Under the pieces are notes generated by a model that worked only from the letters and a program-made list of their open reading frames with translations, had not been told where the DNA came from and did no database searches. From NCBI RefSeq assembly GCF_014898815.1, contig NW_026515548.1:1656501-1720500 (forward strand): a DNA stretch of 64,000 nucleotides, given 5' to 3'. Every line of letters starts with the position of its first letter. Within the stretch, counting starts at the first letter, position 1. This document shows, in pieces, positions 13,501 to 24,795 of the stretch. The position numbers and the translations under genes are program-made. This DNA comes from Panonychus citri (taxonomy: Eukaryota; Arthropoda; Arachnida; Trombidiformes; Tetranychidae).

Positions 13501-14481
13501 GCAGATCCTGAACCAGATGATGTACCAGATGATGAACCAGTTGCTGAACCAGTTGATGAACCTGAAGCAGCAGCAGAGCCATTACCGGTAGCAGCAGATG
13601 ATGATCCTGATGAACCATTAGCAGATCCTGATGATGATGATGAATTTGAGTTACCGGCAGTAGAAGCGGTAGAAGCTCCTGATGAGCCTGATGATGAACC
13701 GGATGATGATGCGCCAGATGATGCTGAGTTAGCAGATCCTGAACCAGATGATGTACCAGATGATGAACCAGTTGCTGAACCAGTTGATGAACCTGAAGCA
13801 GCAGCAGAGCCATTACCGGTAGCAGCAGATGATGATCCTGATGAACCATTAGCAGATCCTGATGATGATGATGAATTTGAGTTACCGGCAGTAGAAGCGG
13901 TAGAAGCTCCTGATGAGCCTGATGATGAACCGGATGATGATGCGCCAGATGATGCTGAGTTAGCAGATCCTGAACCAGATGATGTACCAGATGATGAACC
14001 AGTTGCTGAACCAGTTGATGAACCTGAAGCAGCAGCAGAGCCATTACCGGTAGCAGCAGATGATGATCCTGATGAACTGTTAGCAGATCCTGATGATGAT
14101 GAATTTGAGTTATTGGCAGTAGAATCCTGATGAGCCTGATGATGATTGTTTGATGTTGGTCACTGCATAGTTTTGATCATCAGATGATGGTTTAGCAGGT
14201 TGTCTCGTTTTTGGGTTGCTGGAGCTGGTTGATTCTATGGGTGAACTTTTGGATCCTGCTTCGGACATTGAAGAGGCAGAAGACATCGATTTGGCAGACG
14301 AAGAAGCAGTGTCTTTCGGTATCTTTGGGCTACCGTTTTTTCCAAAAAGATTCATGGCAACACTAATAGACCCATCTTCGTTGTTGGTAGATGGCTTTCC
14401 GAACATACTCAAACCAGAGACATTGTTGTATATTGAACATACAATCACAATTAAAGGAATTAGTTTGGTTAAGGTTTGCAT
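7585..14481 (-). CDS. Serine/glycine/alanine-rich repeat protein, fibroin-like silk protein (reading frame interrupted)
   Basis: Probable secreted silk protein. The start at 14481 opens a hydrophobic signal peptide (MQTLTKLIPLIVIVCS...) followed by a ~100-residue non-repetitive Ser-rich segment. About 28 repeats of a ~77-residue unit rich in Ser, Gly, Ala, Thr and Asn follow (GSSTGSATGSSSG, GNSNSSSSSG). The short unique C-terminus ends in GKTCYCYA, with two Cys. Serine-rich repetitive fibroins are known from spider mites, and composition plus signal peptide fit that family; there is no further domain evidence. The repeat frame is broken three times relative to the consensus unit: 11 bp missing near 14125, 5 bp near 12648 and 2 bp near 12195. 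These sum to 18, so the N- and C-termini share one frame while roughly 14125-12195 is shifted. Either the allele is damaged or the repeat was misassembled. Confidence 0.75.
7640..14140 (-). repeat. Tandem array of ~28 copies of a ~231-bp coding repeat
   Basis: The landmark gaatttgagttaccggcag (plus-strand sense) recurs about every 203-254 bp, with 28 occurrences from about 7866 to 14103; the last is diverged. Units differ mainly by whole-codon gains and losses, such as extra SSGTSSG or TGSATGS steps. This pattern is typical of slippage or unequal exchange under coding constraint. The outermost unit at the 14.1-kb end is the most diverged. Confidence 0.95.
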
Positions 14482-14556
14482 TGTAGGTTTAGATGATTTG
14501 TTCTTATAAGGTAAGTTATTGAACGTTGACTGATAAATTTCATCTTTTACTTGCGG

Positions 14557-14564
14557 CTTTTATA
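14557..14564 (-). promoter_or_regulatory. TATA box of the silk-like gene
   Basis: The complement reads TATAAAAG, 76 bases upstream of the signal-peptide ATG. This spacing leaves a 5' leader of about 45-50 bases if transcription starts 25-30 bases downstream. A strong TATA box suits a highly expressed tissue-specific gene. No other core element was recognised. Confidence 0.55.
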
Positions 14565-15959
14565 CGACTAGATACAACAGTTGTGTAAATAGTTTATACT
14601 CCAGAACTGTTATTGAGTTCGCGTCAGTTTTTACAGGGTAAACAAAGTTTACAGCTCTCATGATTGTTATTAAAACATTCTCTCTCTCTGTGGTGAATTT
14701 CAATTCAAGTATTCATAAAAAGAAAGGAAATAATTATCCGTGATTATCAATGATTAGGGTTGATTGAAGCTGTTTAAAGTTATCAAAAAAGTCATACAAT
14801 ATATTGACTCAGACAAGTCGGGAAATTGAATAGTTTCATTTAATCATTCAGTGCAAGAACTTTCAAAATGTTATATATTCAAGATTCAATTCTAGACATG
14901 TTATTTTATGGTAATTAGGCAAAAAATATAATAGACGAGACCATTTTCAAAAGTCAAAATTGCTATGTCTTTGTCTTTATGCATGTAATGTGTTATCTAG
15001 CCACATGCACATTGTTATAAATGGCTAAACAAGAATAATCAGCTATGTTTAATTTCATCATTCTGAATGTTGTTAACAAGATTCGTAACAATCTTTAAAA
15101 GTGAACCTTGCAAGCGCCCTAACTTTTGACTGACCTATTAATAATAACTGGCAGTTATTAGCTGCAGTCAAAATATCAATTGTGTAAATTAAGTTGTGAA
15201 TATCAATATATCGATCGACGAGACGATTGTTAACCCAAAAATATTAATAGAAATCTTAATCTATCGGCAGATACACAGATTTATTAAACTATATATATCG
15301 ATGGTATAGTTTCGTTTTGACCATAATCTATTAATCTTGATACATTGCGTGTTAATTAAGGACTGATGAAAATGTATTAATGTAATAAAACAAAACCAGA
15401 TTCTCGGCTAGAAAGTAAGTATACTAATTGAAAGGAAAATAAAAAAATTCAAAAGCTCAAAACAGACTAGAAAAAAATGTAGACTAGAAAACTTGACTCG
15501 GACTGCAAAGGTCACGCAATAGAAAGTAACTTTTTATCATTTATGATTTCGCCGGCAACAAAATAAAATCAGCCGCAATTAAGCAAATGAATACAAATAA
15601 AGTTTACTCGGGATACTCTCTTACCGATTCATGACCGTGGAGTTGGTACTTATATCAATCGCGAGTCGAATGTCAAATCCATAGAAAAATAGATCAAAAC
15701 CAAATTTAAGGCTTGTTGGACTAAAGCAGAGATAAATTGAATAATTATGATTCAATCGGAAATCTTTCAACAAGAAATGTATTAATTATTGATATACGCA
15801 GCTATAAAATTGATGTCCTTTAACACATTGCAGTTTATTTAAAATTGTGATTTAAGTGCCATGGTTACATAGTATCGGCTAATTAACAAGGTTGTGTTAC
15901 ATTTGTTTTAACTCCAATTTCTTATGTTGTCTGATTATTATCAATGGATATTTAGGTTA
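14565..15959. other. Intergenic, no supported gene
   Basis: AT-rich sequence upstream of the silk-like gene and downstream of the glycosyltransferase. A possible glycosyltransferase polyadenylation signal lies at 15834-15839 (AATAAA on the minus strand). No coding exon or RNA gene was recognised. Confidence 0.55.
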
Positions 15960-17651
15960 TTATGACTGTTTAATTTTTTCTATGAAATCTTCTATTATCT
16001 TGACTGCTTTTTCTCGAGTTTTATTAGATCTCATTGATGCAGCGATCTCTTCAATCTTCTTGCTCATTTCATGATTATTTAATGTCTCTTCTATTGTGGC
16101 AAGGACATTTTTCTCATCCAAGTCCCAAGGATTTAATCGTCTTCCTATTCCGCAATCAACGACACGTTGTGCATTATCGAATTGATCGAAAAAGTAAGGA
16201 ATCACAATCAACGGTTTTCCAGAATAAATTGTTTCAAGAAAAGTATTATTTCCACCATGAGTGATCACCAAATCAACCAATTTAACAATTGCGATCTGGT
16301 TAACATAGTTGGCACCCCACATATTATTTGCCAGTTCAATCTCATCACCTCTTGGTCCTTTTGATACAATGAAACGATTAGGAGATTTTGATAGAATCGA
16401 AATCAATTTTCTCATCAAGTCGACATCAACTGACCCCAATGATCCAAGAGAAAAGTAGATTAATTTCCCTGGCAATGATGCGATCGATTCTGGTATAATA
16501 AATTCACTCTCATCATCTGGTTTACGGATCAATGCATCAACAAGAATCCATTTATCTTCGGGTTCCTTAGGTTCACATTCGTGATAATCAAGTTCTTCGG
16601 GATAATGATAGAAACCGAAATATTTCGGAACATCAGCATACCAGTTAGTTCCTGGTATTTTTGGTACATCATGCGATTTCCACCATATCTCAAGTTTTTC
16701 TCTTAATCGTGCACATGAAGATTGGTAAACATGCCTGTATTTTTCGCTCTCATTAGGATCACCATTCACAGAGAAACCTGAAAACATTGGTGGACCGTGG
16801 GGATAAAGAGACAGTGGATTCATGGAAAATATTGGTATATATGGTATTGGAGATAAATATAATGCTGGATAACGAGTAACAAAATCACCTATCAATATAT
16901 CAAACGAATCTTTATTTTCATTGATAAGTTTTTCCATGGCTTTATTAGTAATCTTATAATCATCAACTACCGAGGCAAACATTTCTTTATCTTCGTCTGT
17001 CCAATTCGAATATCGGCCAATAGGATCGTCACGAAATTTGTTCATATTTTTTTCGGTCCATAGCAAGAAAGGCTGATTAGATAGTTCGTCAAAAATTGAT
17101 TCATCCAAAGGAATAAACTTGAAACCTCTTAGATCAGCCAGTTTTTTGTATCGTATTCGATGAGCGAAAGTCACTTCATGTCCAGCTTCAGCTAGAATCT
17201 CGCCAAATCCAAGAGTACAATTGATGTGACCAAATCTTTGCGAACAAAGTAGGTACTTTAAAACTAAAGTTCATTTAGGAATTTCAAGATCATAATTCGT
17301 GATGAATCGATTGCAGTAATCGTTTTTTAAAAATAGCGCTAATTTCTTGTAATATATGTTCAAGATTTCTTAAGGCCAGTGAGGCGAAACGGAAATTGTT
17401 TGCAATTAAAAGAACTTTGAAAATTTCAATCAAAATGATTAACTGCTATCTTTGGTAGAGTGAAAGGCCCCTTTCATTAGAAATCAATTGATAGATAAAA
17501 ATATGATAATATCTTAGAATAAAATGATAAAAAGATTCATCACTAATTATGATCTTAAAATGATCTTTGTCACTAAATATTACAAATTTAAACGTAAAAA
17601 ATTTACTTACGCGTCCACTGCTGAAATTAGTATACGGTATTTGGGCTTCAT
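15960..17651 (-). CDS. UDP-glycosyltransferase, bacterial-type (mite UGT), 438 aa
   Basis: Transfers a sugar from a UDP-sugar to small lipophilic acceptors, a detoxification step. Exon 1 is 17651-17611, starting MKPKYRILISAVDA; exon 2 is 17235-15960. Joining at GT/AG gives a continuous ...SAVDAFGHINCTLGFGEI N-terminus, whose His matches the family's catalytic His. The C-terminal donor-binding region contains ITHGGNNTFLET near residue 338 and FFDQFDNA, the Asp-Gln pair that contacts the sugar. There is no signal peptide and no C-terminal membrane anchor, unlike animal microsomal UGTs, so the enzyme should be cytosolic. Spider-mite UGTs of this kind are known to descend from a bacterial gene acquired horizontally; the resemblance here fits that. 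The single intron lies near the 5' end. Acceptor specificity cannot be read from the sequence. Confidence 0.92.
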
Positions 17652-18360
17652 TTTGATTATCGGTGCAATTGAACCGCTAACGAGAGTTATAAATCACAAT
17701 TAACGAAAAACCTTCAGTTGATCACTCGCACAGTTTAAATTCTTGAGTGGCAGTTTTATCACTAATTTTACAATATTTATATCGATCGACATTCACAATT
17801 TAAGGTTAAACAGATAACGTAACCATAGATTTAAGATAAATCAGAATAAATTTCCTAAATACCTCCTATCATAAGCTTCAATTGTTACATGTATGTAACA
17901 GATTAGAATGCATCTAATAATAAATCATACAATTTAATTGAATGGAAATGATAATCTCTAGTTGATTAAATTAGGCAATATAACATTATAACAATTCTGC
18001 TTACCCATCTAACAATAATTATTTGAATGATTTTACTACACAAGTACTAATCTTTCACAAATCATAGCTTATCCTCATTTAATTGTTAACCTTGTTATTT
18101 AATCTATTAAATTATGTGTATCATGATGGATTAGAGAAACAAGAAGTTTAATGAACTCATGATAACATGACAAAGTTTGTTTCAGTATAAAATAAGATTA
18201 ACAGAACTTTGCTGCTTTACTGATTGAGAAAACCATCAAGCACCTTCAATTGGATGGAATAAATCAAATGATTGTCACCCTTGTAAACCACTCAAGTATC
18301 TATGAAATTGTGTTAGATAAAAAACAAGAAAAAATGATAATAAAAGTGATAAAATTTCGT
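17652..18360. other. Intergenic, probable UGT promoter region
   Basis: This gap lies between the glycosyltransferase start and the stop of the MFS transporter, both on the minus strand. Short plus-strand open frames overlap the transporter's 3' end in antisense and are not convincing. No regulatory motif was identified. Confidence 0.5.
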
Positions 18361-19999
18361 TCAAAGTTCTTGCATCTCTTCAGCAGGTACGCTGGTGAAG
18401 TGAGCCTTTGGTTTTTTAATTACTTTCTTGCAATATACTGGAAGTGTTCCACTAATTATAACAAAAATAATGGAAATGGAGCCAAGATAATAAATGAAAA
18501 ATATTGGTTTTGATTCAACAAATTTGGAAACAATTGAAACGTGAATCGTTTCACCAATAACACCATTGATGAATATAAACGATGTCATAAAATTTGAAAC
18601 ATGGAAATATTTTCCCAATGAACCATAGGCTATTGAAAATATTGGTGAATGGCCAATACCCAATAAGATGAAGGAAATCCAGGTAAATGTTGACTGAGAA
18701 GCAGCTCGAGGAACCATAACAATTATGGCGATGATTATAATGAATAAATTGACCACAAATAGGCGATCCTCTTTAATGAATATTGTCAATGGGATGAAAA
18801 TCAATCGATAAAATGAATACATTGTCCAGTAACAAGTTGTCAATAGAACCGCATCTTTTTTGTCCATTTTAACGTCGGCATTAACTCCAAATGCTGTGGC
18901 CAAATTACCTAAGTTTGCGGAATAACCGATTCGTATGTAAACTCAAAACTTTTGAAAAAAATAATGAAGATTTCAAGTACTCACCCACAACAGATTCGGT
19001 TCCAAATGAAAAGTTCGCAACCAAAGCAGCTATAATGACAGCACCCGCTTTCGCGACTGAACTGGCCTCTGATTTGACTTGTTTCAATTTCACTTCTTTA
19101 ACTCCAATTTTCTCAGCTTTTCTATCATGAAGGTAACAGAAAAAGTATGGAATTGAAACAACCATTAGCATACCTCCAACTATTCCGAAAGCATATTGAA
19201 CTTTAACATCGTCAGGAGAATAACTTTTAGATGTTGTCGTATTAGTGTGTGTTACATTATTTATATTTATCAATGAGTTGAAATCAGCTGATTCGATGTT
19301 TGGAAGTAGAAAAGGTCGGGTGAAAATTGGTGCAATTAAAGCACCAAGACCATAAGACATGTGTAAAACTTGTAACCAGTTGATTCCGTTTTCACCCCAA
19401 ATCCTCAAGATAATCACGTTACAATCTGAAAGATGAAAGAGCAATCAATCAATAAAATGTCAATAATTGATTAATCATCTCGAATATGTTGATGACAAGA
19501 AAAATTAAAAAAGCAACTCACAAATATCGAAAACTCCTTGAGCAAAACCAGCGACTATCATCAAAATGAACACATATTCAAGCTGAGTGAACCATGGAGA
19601 TAGAGAGATACAAATCGCACAAATAAGAGTCGATATCGAGAGGACGAGATAATCATCGATACGTTTCTCATAAAGGCCACCTTAGGGTTAAATTAAAAAA
19701 AAAAGTTCATCAAGATAATTGATTTTCATTCATACAAGAAGAACCGCCAATATTAATGAGGAAATAAAATTAACAAATTGTTGCTACTCACACGATGAAG
19801 CACCGATCACATATCCAATTGAACGAGCGGGAACCATTCGTGATGTTATTTCAAATGAACGTTGAACTAAAATCTGAAGGTCAAGTAACGAACTGCCCAC
19901 TAAGGTATTGATACAACCATGGCCAACGAAGGTCATATAAGTTAAAAGTGTCTTGAAGATTTTGTATTGGTTGTTCTGGATAAATTTAATCAATTCCAT
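18361..19999 (-). CDS. MFS transporter, MFSD4 / sodium-dependent glucose transporter 1-like, 451 aa
   Basis: Twelve-helix major facilitator protein of the MFSD4/NaGLT1 type, expected in the plasma membrane as a sugar carrier. Exons are 19999-19792, 19680-19522, 19425-18985 and 18908-18361; phases close in frame. Family-typical stretches are the N-terminal GCINTLVGSSLLDLQ, the CNVIILRIWG segment after helix 4-5, and LHMSYGLGALIAPIF with the Gly-rich GLGA-PI pattern. A central hydrophilic loop rich in Asn/Thr (NNVTHTNTTTSKS, several N-glycosylation sites) lies before helix 7, and a charged cytosolic loop follows. The gene looks intact. Glucose as substrate is inferred from the vertebrate relative only. 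Confidence 0.85.
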
Positions 20000-21413
20000 T
20001 TTCTAGTCTTTTTCGATTGATTAGTTTAACGATTAAAAATTCAATTTATTATGTATATCATTTACTTGGCATTATCGTCAATAAGATTAACACTATTGTC
20101 TAGATAGTTGATTAAAGTAGAGACGATTAGTTAATCACTAAATTGAGCACATTTTAAGTTTTCTTATCATATTCATTGTTGACTGAATGTTAATCAAATT
20201 ACAAGTCTTGTTAATGATTATGAAACTTAATAATATTTGCTTGTTGTTTTTGTGTTTATCTGCCTTGTCTTTATTCATCATCTTAATCATTATAATACAT
20301 TATCTAAATTTGTTACCATGACAGTTAATCTCCTTGATTGTAATCATTATTTACATGATGATGCGAATCAACTCATGTGATTAAATCAGGTAATTCAGGT
20401 TTTCGTGTGAACATTTTTCATTCACTTTCCATTTTCAAGTATTCAAAGTGCTTCAAGATTTGTACACAACTACTTATCTTTTTAAAAGAAAAAACTTTCG
20501 ACGATATAATTTTGGAAAGTTTTAGATCTCATGAACTTGCAATTAGTCCAAAATTGAAAACAAAGGAAAAACCTCCAAATAAGTGACCTCTTGACCACTT
20601 TACAAATGGAAAATATCATTAAAAAGTTTAGTGTACAATCTCATGTTTACTACGGAAATTTTTGTTGCATAGAATAAATTTTTTCTGAATCGAAACTTTA
20701 TTTATGCAGAAAAAGTTTTACCGTTTACAAGAGAATAGGATGTAATCGAGATTTAATTGGTTTCTATTTGTAATCAATCAACAGAAAAATGTAAACATTG
20801 AATAATAATCACAATTAGTGATGTAAATTATCAATAAACAAAGTATTCAATTGTTATGATACTACGGAACTGTATGTAGAAATCAAGTTTCAATATTAAT
20901 AGATTCGAGTACAGTTTCCTTGTACGAAACTAGAGGTAATAAAATGCTAAAATTGGTGAAAATCAATCATAATTTCGCAAAAGAATAAAAAATCGAGGTC
21001 GACTACATGTATATTGCTTAAGGTTCACAATTGATAGCAAAGAGAAAGCTTGAAGTTTTCTTTAATAGGAACAATTAACTGCAAAATGAAAAAAATACAG
21101 TGAAACTATGCTGAGCGGCTAATAGGAACTGAATTGGCTTCCAATAAATTGAAATGATTTTACGACTTTAAGTTATTTTCATGTTATTAATTAATGTTCG
21201 ATGTGTTGTTTTTAGCTTTTTTTCCTTGGTGAAAGTCTTGATACTTTTGATTGAAAAGATCAACTAGATATGAATCTCTACGAAATGAATTTTCGTTATG
21301 AGATTTGCTGACATAGTGAAATGAGAGTTAGACAGAAAGATGGAGAGAAAGAGCTCTTTATCATAAATTGGATTAAATGTAATTACAATCATTTATTGCT
21401 AATTGAGATCAAA
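20000..21413. other. Intergenic; upstream region of carboxylesterase 1
   Basis: This region separates the divergent MFS gene (minus) and carboxylesterase 1 (plus), so it should carry both promoters. Its clearest content is the ~330-bp repeat at 20659-20990, which recurs upstream of carboxylesterase 2. An in-frame ATG at 21321 precedes the chosen esterase start but would bury the signal peptide. Confidence 0.55.
20659..20990 (+). repeat. Direct repeat upstream of carboxylesterases, copy 1
   Basis: Near-identical to 24181-24515. It includes the shared block with tttatttatgcagaaaaag and agagaataggat. It lies at a similar place upstream of esterase 1 as the other copy does upstream of esterase 2, so it is part of the ancestral esterase duplication. 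It may hold shared promoter or enhancer sequence. Confidence 0.85.
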
Positions 21414-23450
21414 ATGATGTTAACATTGATCTTTTTCCTGTTTGGTTTAATTGTTAACCTTGATTTAGTTTTGAGTGAAAAAGACTGCGAGGATAAGCCA
21501 CAATTGGATATAACTACAGGAACAATTAAAGGTAAATCAGTTGACTTTCGTGGATCTAAAATCTATCAGTTTTTAAATATTCCGTTTGCTGAACCTCCAA
21601 TAAATGACCTTCGTTTTAAAAAGCCGATACCAAAGAAACCCTGGAGAGGAGTAATAGACACCAACCAGTGGGGATCCTATTGTATTCAGAATCTTTATCC
21701 TGGTTTCAATACGAATATAAAGTTTGATGAAGATTGTCTTGTGTTGAATGTTTTCGTGACTCAATCCGCTATTAAAGATAAACAACAAGATGACAATAGG
21801 CGATTGAGACCCGTTCTGGTTTGGTTTCATGGCGGTGCCTTTAATTTTGGTTCAGCAAACATGAAGGAACGTTACGACGGATCAGCTTTAGCAGCTCTTC
21901 ATGATGTTATTGTGGTTACTGTTAACTATCGTCTTGGTCCTCTGGGTTTCTTGTATCTACCTGAATCAGATATTCCTGGAAACATGGGTCTTTGGGATCA
22001 AAAATTAGCATTACAATGGGTAAAGGATAATATCAATACTTTTGGTGGTGATTCTGATAGTGTGACTATTTTTGGTGAATCGGCTGGATCAATGTCTGTC
22101 TCTGCACATATTGTATCTCCACAATCGAGAGGATTATTTAAAAATGCCATCATGCAAAGTGCATCGATTTACGATCTAGATCGTTGGACAATCAAAGATT
22201 TAAATACAAAATTTTTCAAAGCCATTGGATGTCAACCGGGTGTCAATATTTCTTCATGTTTATCGTTGTACCAACCACTCAAATCACAAGTAACCAATGA
22301 TCTCATGTTCTGGCCAATATCAGGAGATGAATTTTTACCATCTCATCCCGAGTCTATTGTTTCGAGTGGAGGTGTTGATCCAAATATTAACGTTCTATTA
22401 GGAACTGTTGGTAATGAAGGAGCTTTTATGTTGGTACTCAAAGATCCGATTACTTTTCATCCAATTAATCCATTGAATTTAACTCTACCTCATGCAAAGT
22501 ATATCTTTGGAAAACTTTTTGGTAAATCGCTGACAAATTACTATTCTGATAGATATTTGGTTAATGTAGATCCAAATGATTCTGATAATATACGATTAGC
22601 TGTTAGTCAAGCTCTAGGAGATACAATTCTCACTTGTCCGACTTATGCTTTCGGTAGAGATTTAGTTAATTCTGGATCAACTAATGTATATGCTTACTAT
22701 CAATCTCAACGACCATCTCAGTCAATGCTCCCAATCGCAACACCAAGTAAATGGTTACCTGCAACTCATGCTGACTGTATCCCAATGGTCTTTGGTCTTC
22801 CTCTAATGAAACCCACCAATTACACTATCGAAGACACAATATTGTCCATGATCATGATGGATGCTTGGGTTACCTTTGCTCGTGAAGGGTGAGTGTCGAT
22901 TGATTTTCATACTATCTATTATTATCATATTATTAACCTTGGATTCTCACTTACTTTTTTAAATTTGTGATAATCTAATCACTTTAACTCATCACACAAT
23001 AAACCAAGATGTTAGACCTTTTTACTTATTGATAATACATTGTATGTAAAAGTATAAATAACTTGTAATGAGTTTTGATCATTCTCGTAATCTCAGTAAG
23101 CCCCCAGCAGTTGGTCAGCAGTCATGGTCACCTTGGAGTAACAATTCGCATATGGCGATGACATTCGATGCAAATAAAATTGGACTTATTGAGTCTCAGT
23201 CCATTGAATTTTGCTTCAAAAATTGGCCCTTTCCACTTGAAAATCAATATCCAGTGACATTCGAATCCGGTATGACGATAAAAACTAATTTAAACTTACT
23301 AAACTTTATTCAACTAATCAATTTCTCATACATTCATCATCAAAATAAATGCAAAATTGATTAACTGTCAATGTCTTTGTACTTTCAATTAATTTGTTTT
23401 CTCATCTAATTCCTGCAGGAGTATTTTCCGTGATTGAAGATGACCAGTGA
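21414..23450 (+). CDS. Carboxyl/cholinesterase 1, secreted, intact, 559 aa
   Basis: Alpha/beta-hydrolase fold esterase that cleaves carboxyl esters; mite members are linked to xenobiotic metabolism. Exons are 21414-22888, 23097-23269 and 23419-23450, closing in frame. The start was chosen at MMLTLIFFLFGL, a signal peptide, rather than the upstream in-frame ATG at 21321. The catalytic triad is visible: Ser223 in GESAGSM, Glu near 334 in GTVGNEGAF, and His near 451 in THADC. The oxyanion-hole motif HGGAFNFGS and a cholinesterase-type EDCLVLNVF segment are present. Length is normal for the family. A probable polyadenylation signal AATAAA lies at 23631-23636. This is the only esterase of the three here that appears functional. 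Confidence 0.93.
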
Positions 23451-24795
23451 AGTAACTTTCAATGACCAACCGAAATGAGTGGGATGAATCAATTTCTGAT
23501 TCGTTGTCCATCCTTGTAAGAAAAATCTTTTAAGATAATCTTTCAATTATTTTTTTTTAATATTAGGAAACTCGACCAAAAGATTATCAATCAGAATTTA
23601 ATATGAAATGATTGGAGACTTGAGAAAACGAATAAAAAATAATGAATAATATTTTCTCAAGATGTTACACTATCTGTTTACACCGTCCGAAATTTTATGT
23701 TGATGATTAACTAATAATTCATTAGTTATTACTAAAAGTTATCAATTTCCATTCAGATAATAAAAAAAAAAATGAAACAAAATACAGTTCTGGAGGATTT
23801 AATTAGGAATCTATCGAAAAGATCGCCATTTTTTAGTGATATAAATTGTGTATTTGATAATTAAATATTGCTAATTAGTCAGTTAGATAGAGAAGATTCT
23901 ACTCTAGTGTTTTAAATTAATCCATGTTTAGTTGATTTCGATTTTTTCGATCAAGGTCATTTTATCTAATAGCTCACCTTGACGTTTCAAAGACGCTGTT
24001 TATTATCGAGAAACTTGTTGATGAACTCGAACCACCACAAGACACAATGTGAGTCTTTAGTAAAGACTATTTACTGTTGATTATTTGCTCTTTTAATTTA
24101 CACATTAGATATAATATGAAGAGCACTTAATTTAATTTCAATTTAATTAGATTTATCATTAAGACGCTTATTATGAAAACTTTTGTTACATAGAATAAAT
24201 TATTTCTCAATCGAAACTTTATTTATGCAGAAAAAGTTTTACCGTTTACAAGAGAATAGGATATAATCGAGATTTAATTGGTTTCTATTTGTAATCAATC
24301 AACAGAAAAATGTAAACATTGAATAATAATCACAATTAGTGATGTAAATTATCAATAAACAAAGTATTCAATTGTTATGATACTACGGAACTGTGTGTAG
24401 AAATCAAGTTTCAATATTAATAGATTCGAGTACAGTTTCCTTGTACGAAACTAGAGGTAATAAAAGGCTGAAATTTGATGAAAATCAATTATAATTTTGA
24501 ACAAAAATAGTAAAACCTAATGCTAATTAAGCTGATTAACAAATATAATTGAAAGTGAAAAGAAAGATCGAAACTGTTGAAAATGGGAACAATTAACTGT
24601 AAAATGAAACAAATGAGATGTGAAAACCATAACAGAATTTAGCAATTAACATCAAATACTTTGTAATGATTAGAGACTTTGTTAAAAGGAAAAGATTAGA
24701 TTATTTTAAATCATACCTGTTAATGAGGATGCGAGGGAGTCACTAATCACTATTTTAATTGATTGTAATCAACATCATTCACATTGTAATCACTA
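23451..24795. other. Intergenic between carboxylesterases 1 and 2
   Basis: Contains the 3' end of esterase 1, then low-complexity AT-rich sequence, then the second copy of the upstream repeat at 24181-24515. Bases from about 24699 onward match the sequence before esterase 3 (from about 32783) and mark the start of the larger duplicated block. Confidence 0.6.
24181..24515 (+). repeat. Direct repeat upstream of carboxylesterases, copy 2
   Basis: Matches 20659-20990 with few substitutions. It lies in the same orientation upstream of esterase 2. Esterase 3 lacks it; its duplicated block begins closer to the coding region. Confidence 0.85.

Noticed and set aside
7620..14044. Leu/His/Gln-rich minus-strand frames across the repeat
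   Set aside because: These are shifted readings of the Ser/Gly repeat and begin at internal repeat ATG codons, with no unique N-terminus.
12132..14130. Long acidic plus-strand open frames opposite the silk repeats
   Set aside because: They are a by-product of the stop-free repeat; no plus-strand promoter, signal peptide or unique sequence is seen. The minus-strand gene has a signal peptide, TATA box and polyadenylation signal.
7640..14140. CRISPR or satellite array
   Set aside because: The repeats are coding, about 231 bp long, directly adjacent with no spacers, and within a eukaryotic gene.
15960..17651. Bacterial contamination as the source of the UGT
   Set aside because: The gene has a spliceosomal intron and lies between intron-containing animal genes on the same contiguous sequence.
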